Shown: in pieces, positions 6,824 through 6,933 of the stretch | Layout: each line of letters opens with the position of its first letter | Position numbering within the stretch: position 1 is the stretch's first letter | From: Planctomycetota bacterium | GTDB taxonomy: Bacteria; Planctomycetota; Brocadiia; SM23-32 | DNA: 6,933 nucleotides | Assembly (NCBI GenBank): GCA_030604585.1 | Contig: JAUVVP010000100.1 | Location: forward strand, 1 to 6,933 | Direction of reading: 5' to 3' | Position numbers and translations under genes: made by a program | Notes under the pieces: generated by a model | Databases searched by the model: none | What the model saw: only the letters and a program-made list of their open reading frames with translations | What the model was told of the DNA's origin: nothing

Positions 6824-6852
6824 CGTAAGCTGCATGGCCTGAAGAGCTTACG
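6824..6852. promoter_or_regulatory. Perfect 8-bp inverted repeat upstream of the operon, candidate operator
   Basis: CGTAAGCT (6824-6831) and AGCTTACG (6845-6852) are perfect inverted repeats separated by 13 nt; as RNA the stem extends by two G-U pairs and one G-C pair (6821/6855). Half-site centres are 21 bp apart, two helical turns, which suits a dimeric regulator. It lies about 85-115 bp upstream of the predicted transcription start. There is no adjacent T-tract, so a terminator is less likely. Confidence 0.4.
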
Positions 6853-6901
6853 GGCAGCACTGGTTTGTTCTTACCCCAGTCGGGGACTGGAGGAAGCCGG
6901 C

Positions 6902-6933
6902 ATGTCTGGTGCGAGCACAGCGTGTCATCCTGA
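6902..6933 (+). CDS. Possible start of a divergent gene, cut by the window end
   Basis: An ATG at 6902 is preceded by GGAGG (6889-6893) at 8 nt spacing and opens MSGASTACHP before the window ends. A divergent regulator or transport gene would be typical here, but ten codons show no family. The ribosome site overlaps a short inverted repeat CCAGTC-GGG-GACTGG (6876-6890). Very tentative. Confidence 0.2.
   Translation, partial: MSGASTACHP

Noticed and set aside
1..6933. CRISPR array, tRNA, rRNA, insertion sequence or integrase
   Set aside because: I saw no regularly spaced repeats, tRNA-like cloverleaf, conserved rRNA stretches, transposase motifs or terminal inverted repeats on either strand.

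Overview
This is a GC-rich bacterial window built around an apparent carbohydrate-utilisation operon on the minus strand, with a sugar or cyclitol aminotransferase gene on the plus strand running towards it. The mix of a DUF5060-type glycoside hydrolase, a GHL10-type putative glycosidase with an inserted domain, an MDR-type polyol dehydrogenase and a StsC-like DegT aminotransferase is what I associate with uncultured Planctomycetota, Verrucomicrobiota/Lentisphaerota, Hydrogenedentota and related lineages. That placement is an inference from family content and base composition; no rRNA or phylogenetic marker is present.

Layout. Positions 1-340 hold no convincing gene. An intact DegT/DnrJ/EryC1/StrS aminotransferase (341-1609, +) follows and ends 9 nt from the end of the convergent minus-strand gene. 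The minus-strand cluster, in transcription order from the right, is: (i) a candidate promoter and a palindrome (about 6745-6852); (ii) a 62-codon ORF (6535-6723) that looks like the N-terminus of a sugar solute-binding protein joined directly to the last ~18 residues of a MalG-type permease; (iii) a DUF5060-type glycoside hydrolase (5195-6532) cut by an in-frame TAG, with 62 more recognisable codons after it (5006-5194); (iv) a zinc-type alcohol/polyol dehydrogenase (3695-4891, GTG start); (v) a frameshifted remnant (3359-3591) with a secretion signal joined to the tail of another glycoside hydrolase; (vi) a secreted GHL10-like protein (1619-3343) with a GATase/ThuA-like domain inserted in its barrel.

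How it fits together. The ancestral operon probably imported a saccharide through an ABC transporter, cleaved it with two or three glycosidases and oxidised a released sugar or polyol with the MDR dehydrogenase. The aminotransferase may act on a related keto-sugar or inosose, but it is transcribed separately and the link is not proven. As it stands the operon looks eroded: the transporter and one glycosidase survive only as their two ends and a third gene has a nonsense codon, while the start and ribosome-binding signals remain in good order. Either the operon is really decaying by internal deletions, or a metagenome assembly has collapsed or carries errors. Telling these apart is the most worthwhile check on this window.
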